64,000 nucleotides of DNA, taken from positions 6,099,697 through 6,163,696 of the forward strand of contig CM035350.1 in the NCBI GenBank assembly GCA_020137815.1, in the 5' to 3' direction. The notes beneath the pieces were generated by a model. The model saw nothing but the letters and a program-made list of their open reading frames with translations, was not told where the DNA came from and did no database searches. Source of the DNA: Hormiphora californensis (taxonomy: Eukaryota > Ctenophora > Tentaculata > Cydippida > Pleurobrachiidae). How positions within the stretch are numbered: position 1 is the stretch's first letter; each line of letters begins with the position of its first letter. The position numbers and the translations under genes were made by a program. Below are positions 60,901 through 64,000 of the stretch, in pieces.

Positions 60901-61876
60901 CCATGATCAGACACAGGTCAACTCATGTCAACAAGGATTTCATGCCACAGAAATGCCCCTATTGTGACGTTATGGTGTCTGTCAGGTAACAATTGACAAT
61001 CTATCAGCTTTTATAATCATAATAATGATAATATACGAATATGAGAGAACTATTGAGGGTATTGAACATTTGGATACTCTCCAAATTCTTGTCTCCCATA
61101 GCTCGTTCCTCTCCAATACATGTTCTAACATCTCTCCAATACATGTTCTAATATCTCTCCGATACATGTTCTAATATCTCTCCAATACATGTTCTAACAT
61201 CTCTCCAGTACATGTTCTAACATCTCTCCAGTGCATGTTCTAACATCTCTCCAATACATGTTCTAACATCTCTCCAATACATGTTCTAACATCTCTCCAA
61301 TACATGTTCTAACATCTCTCCAATACATGTTCTAACATCTCTCCAATACATGTTCTAACATCTCTGTATTTCCCCCACCAGGTACTACAAGTCCCACATA
61401 TTCACCCGTCACCTGTACAAGACTTACAAGTGCGAGGATTGTCACCAGACATTCAACGACCAGGCCCAGTTCCACAAACACTTGTGGACCCACCCGATGA
61501 AGAAGTACCGGTGTGAACAGTGCCCAATGAGCTTCAACGCTAGCTACAAACTGGAGAACCATACCAAAACACACGAGGTAAGAAGAACACGTCTTGTCCA
61601 TTATACACTTCTTCTAAACAAAACAAGTCTCACTCTCAAAATGGAGTCACAACCTGATCTATTTCAACAGCTGTATCACCTTCTAACCTCACCCCTACCC
61701 AGGCTGAGGAGAAGACTGCCCTGAAGATGAAAGCAATAGCAGCAGCAGCGGCAGATGTGCAGCACGAAGAGGAGGTTGTGGAGGAGGAGGAGGAAGTCAT
61801 TGAAACATCAGCGGAGGAGTTTGATGAAGAGATCACCTTCCAGGATGGATCCCTCATCATCCCTGCTCACTCCTGA
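52696..61876 (+). CDS. Six-finger C2H2 zinc-finger protein
   Basis: Ten exons: 52696-52765, 53164-53358, 54849-54970, 55213-55356, 56025-56164, 60173-60402, 60545-60654, 60810-60985, 61382-61577, 61703-61876; phases agree, 518 residues. The N-terminal half is acidic and serine-rich with no domain I know (MDVLQQHTSSSDDSDRG, YLKLMEKIGDITQVLWGSGL). A lysine-rich stretch (KPKTKSKKKEAKLKEKIR) is a likely nuclear signal. Then six C2H2 fingers, including CEYCPRTFPTPQ, CPECGKGFPKKYAMIRH, CEDCHQTFNDQAQFHKHLWT and CEQCPMSFNASYKLENH. The tail is glutamate-rich. I see no PR, KRAB or BTB domain, so it is a nuclear, probably DNA-binding protein of unknown target. The start is the first ATG of a short exon; an alternative first exon at 53,880-53,952 also fits. 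The largest intron contains a 1.39-kb foldback. Confidence 0.82.
53632..53692. repeat. (CT)n microsatellite
   Basis: About 60 bp of CT in an intron of the zinc-finger gene. Not coding. Confidence 0.95.
53880..53952 (+). CDS. Candidate alternative first coding exon of the zinc-finger gene
   Basis: Begins MHRSISSSSSSPPNDIFTNF and ends WEEE in phase 1 at a GTAACT donor, exactly the phase needed to join the exon at 54,849. Stop codons lie directly upstream in this frame and there is no AG between them and the ATG, so it cannot be an internal exon. The acidic WEEE resembles FWRED in the competing exon 53,164-53,358. Supported only by frame and phase. Confidence 0.4.
56729..56770. repeat. (GA)n microsatellite
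   Basis: Short GA tract followed by a G run, in the large intron of the zinc-finger gene. Similar tracts lie at 55,755-55,826, 57,165-57,380 (CT with an inner GA block), 57,538-57,606 and 57,937-57,982. Confidence 0.9.
58761..60150. mobile_element. 1.39-kb foldback transposon with TTAA target duplication
   Basis: Arms 58,761-59,365 and 59,546-60,150 (605 nt) are nearly identical reverse complements around a 180-nt spacer. The ends are GGGTACGCTAACC and GGTTAGCGTACCC, flanked by TTAA on both sides (58,757-58,760 and 60,151-60,154). Matching 66-codon frames in both arms (58,824-59,024 and 59,887-60,087) mirror each other and look accidental. No transposase. TTAA duplication with a 5' purine-G end fits Kolobok-type elements better than piggyBac, whose ends usually begin with CC; this is inference. 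The right end stops 22 bp before the acceptor of the 60,173 exon, leaving CCGTCTCTCCTTTTCAG as the remaining splice signal. Confidence 0.9.
61108..61361. repeat. 23-bp tandem minisatellite, about 11 copies
   Basis: Unit ATCTCTCCAATACATGTTCT plus AAC, with a few point variants (CAGTACATG, CAGTGCATG, CGATACATG). It lies in the intron between the zinc-finger exons ending 60,985 and starting 61,382, and ends about 20 bp before the acceptor. Confidence 0.9.
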
Positions 61877-63568
61877 GCATGGGACACCATTCAATTAACT
61901 CCTAGCGGATGTGCTGCGGAAGATCACTGACAGAAAGAGAGAGAAAGAGGTAGAAAGAAGGTGTGTCCGAGAGCGTGAGATGAAGCGAAGAGGGGAAGAA
62001 GAGCGAGACAGTGACAATGTTATTCAGAAACGGAAAGAATATTTTGACGACGAAAACGTGCTAAAAAGGTTGAAGTTTTAAGAATTTTTTGATTTAAATT
62101 CTTCGACTTAAATTGTGGCACGTAATATATTTGGAAGGAGTTATATATTAGTTTGATCGATTGTGTTAATAATTAACAAATCTATAGATACAATGTGTGT
62201 ATACTGTAACGTTTAATGTATAGTATATTAAGGAAATGAATGTCCAAGTAGAGCCCGTGTGTTAGTATTATATTATTATTATGTACTGTGCTGAGAAACA
62301 TGCGTTTTGCATTGGATATATCCTGTGAAGATTTCACTTTTTATGTGGGTAGTTAGGATAAGTGTAACTATACTAATACTGTTATAGCGCAATATATATT
62401 GAAATTACCTAACTGTAAATATTTTCCATAAAAACTACTATATTTCCAAAGTTATGATATCCCGTCTTTAATCTTTGTTCAATGAAGAAGCCTAGATACA
62501 GCAGTCATGAATCTCTGCCAGACCTGTATGTTCTAACACGGGTTGAGCAAGCTGCAATGTCGGGCTAGGCATTCCCGTGCCGCATGACATCGCGCCCCTG
62601 ACCCCTTATTGCGATGAGGGTGGTCAGTGGTCAGGCATCGCGCTATGAAGTTCCTGCCCATGCCCACTCTCCTCACAAGAACTGTCTTGCATTGTCAGTG
62701 CAGTGCAACAGTGCAGTGCCAGACAGCAAAAGAAGGCGTCAACACGATGCCACAAGGCACGGGCAATGGGCAATAATAATTGCCTGACAGTGCAGAGATT
62801 TGGTGATCTGCAGTGCTGAGCTGTTTAAACCGTATTGACAACTGATGTTATGTGCGACATTGAGCTGAAGTCTACACAGTTGAGGGGCCTGGTTGGGGTT
62901 CAGGGGCTCACTGATCAGTCAATCTACGTGTGTAAAGACATATGTTTTGGTTGCAGATATGTTTTAGTTGCGGTAATGTGATCACACTTTCAGTTTCATA
63001 TGAAACAAAAGAACAAAGATTGTCCGTGTGGAGCAGGGAGCTGGCTTGGGTCCCAGGCCCTGGGATGGTATTGGTAGGAATACTGACAGGAGTAGGACAC
63101 TGAACAATGGTCGGGAAGTCAGGGATTAAGGAACTGTTTGGCACCACCAGTTTTGATTCTCAGATCGGGTCGGGTCGGCACCGCCAGACAGGTCTGGGAA
63201 AGGGAGTAGGACTTTCACTTCAAGGCTAGGCAGAGACCACGTAGTGAAACTGAATCATTTATCAATTTGAACCTGTAGGCAGTGTAAGTAAGTGCAGTGT
63301 CGGTTTTGATAAAGGAGCATCTCCGGAGACCGGAATTCCGGAAAACCTCCATTCCGTGAATTTGGCTCAACCAGAATAACTTTGCGACGGAGGCAACTCA
63401 AGTTTGTCATCGCGCGCGACACTCATTTCCTTGACAACGCGTTTCTGCTGTGTTTCAAATCACACCGCTCCTGCCTGTTTTGATTTGTGTACTTTACTTT
63501 CAGACCTTTTCTGTTTCTAATTTTACTTTTAGTGTACTAAACTTCCTCCCCGACTCTTTTAGATCGCC
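61877..63568. other. Intergenic stretch
   Basis: 3' UTR of the zinc-finger gene, then no recognisable exon. 62,570-62,830 is unusually rich in CAGTGCAGTG-type words. No RNA gene or transposon identified. Confidence 0.45.
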
Positions 63569-64000
63569 ATGGATAGTGTCAAAGTAATTGACACCCAACT
63601 GTCCAAATTGGACCACTTCTACGATGTCCAGCAGCAGATGAATGCTGCTGTCAAGAAAAGGGAAATTGTCCAAAGGAAGGCTGGCATGAAGCTTGTTCAT
63701 TGCAAACTGAAGGGTCATCTTGACGTTGCAGAATCTTTCAAGCGGCTCATCAAAATCAAATCTCTCGGGACATATTACGCCGTCAAGGCCGCCCAAATGC
63801 GGCCTCTGATCCAGCAGGAAATTGTGCTGCCCTCAAAGGCCGTCCAGAGAAGAATAGAGGGAGTTGAGAGGGAGATATTCAACCTTATCTCCACAGAGAA
63901 CGTGAAACCACGCGTCTCACTTGGCGACATCTCCGACGTTGACATCTATACTTGTTTGGATATCCTAAACAAGAAAAACAGCCAAGTCAAGGTTAAACTT
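63569..64000 (+). CDS. Partial open frame of unknown function, continues beyond the window
   Basis: Starts ATG at 63,569 (MDSVKVIDTQLSKLDHFYDV) and stays open for 144 codons to the end. It is rich in charged residues with long predicted helices (QQQMNAAVKKREIVQRKAGM, RRIEGVEREIFNLISTE), suggesting coiled coil. Codon use looks coding, and no splice donor is needed. No known domain is visible. The pyrimidine-rich TTTCAG/TTTTAG ends at about 63,505 and 63,561 could be acceptors, so earlier exons cannot be excluded. Confidence 0.55.
   Translation, partial: MDSVKVIDTQLSKLDHFYDVQQQMNAAVKKREIVQRKAGMKLVHCKLKGHLDVAESFKRLIKIKSLGTYYAVKAAQMRPLIQQEIVLPSKAVQRRIEGVEREIFNLISTENVKPRVSLGDISDVDIYTCLDILNKKNSQVKVKL

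Overview
The window looks like nuclear DNA of an invertebrate animal. Genes have many short exons with GT-AG introns, the proteins are metazoan (arrestin-domain protein, ARL3, WDR31, the FACT subunit SSRP1, an LDLa-repeat GPCR, a PP1 glycogen-targeting subunit, a C2H2 zinc-finger protein), and LINE fragments, foldback elements, (GA)n/(CT)n tracts and TTAGGG-type repeats are abundant. A sponge or another early-branching animal would fit, but nothing here fixes the species. I rebuilt the gene models by hand from splice sites, reading phase and family conservation.

Layout. 1-1,140 is homopolymer-stretched sequence followed by a CT-rich tract. 1,441-4,343 has hairpins but no gene. 4,344-9,152 (minus) is a nine-exon arrestin-domain gene with a damaged stretch in its first intron. 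9,153-10,781 is repeats. 10,782-12,850 (plus) is a three-exon secreted protein with an unrecognised domain and a Sushi domain. 13,065-15,075 is an old repeat carrying two younger insertions, one a 1.34-kb foldback. 15,160-16,305 is the 3' end of a non-LTR retroelement. 16,449-17,435 (WDR31) and 17,735-20,910 (ARL3) lie head to tail on the minus strand. 20,026-25,700 is repeats, including an RT fragment and an intact LINE ORF1.

25,749-49,672 (plus) is SSRP1 in 15 exons. Two unrelated genes lie inside its introns on the opposite strand: an LDLa-repeat GPCR (26,219-29,522) and a PPP1R3-type subunit (42,549-44,511). Between SSRP1 exons 4 and 5 sits about 9.8 kb that does not belong to the gene: a second copy of the WDR31/ARL3 segment, then about 8 kb made almost wholly of homopolymer runs, then a second copy of SSRP1 exon 4. 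I read this as an assembly fault (misplaced haplotype copy plus failed consensus). 49,673-52,695 is repeats. 52,696-61,876 (plus) is a six-finger C2H2 protein with a 1.39-kb TTAA-flanked foldback in one intron. A coiled-coil-like ORF starts at 63,569 and runs off the window.

Functional links: ARL3 and WDR31 are both ciliary proteins and are neighbours about 300 bp apart. The arrestin-domain protein and the GPCR could act in one pathway, but that is only inference. The most biologically interesting items are the two large foldback transposons with clean target duplications (one with its empty site preserved elsewhere in the window), a transposon carrying a higher-order satellite in an SSRP1 intron, a short dispersed element with a covarying hairpin, and the secreted protein of unknown domain type.
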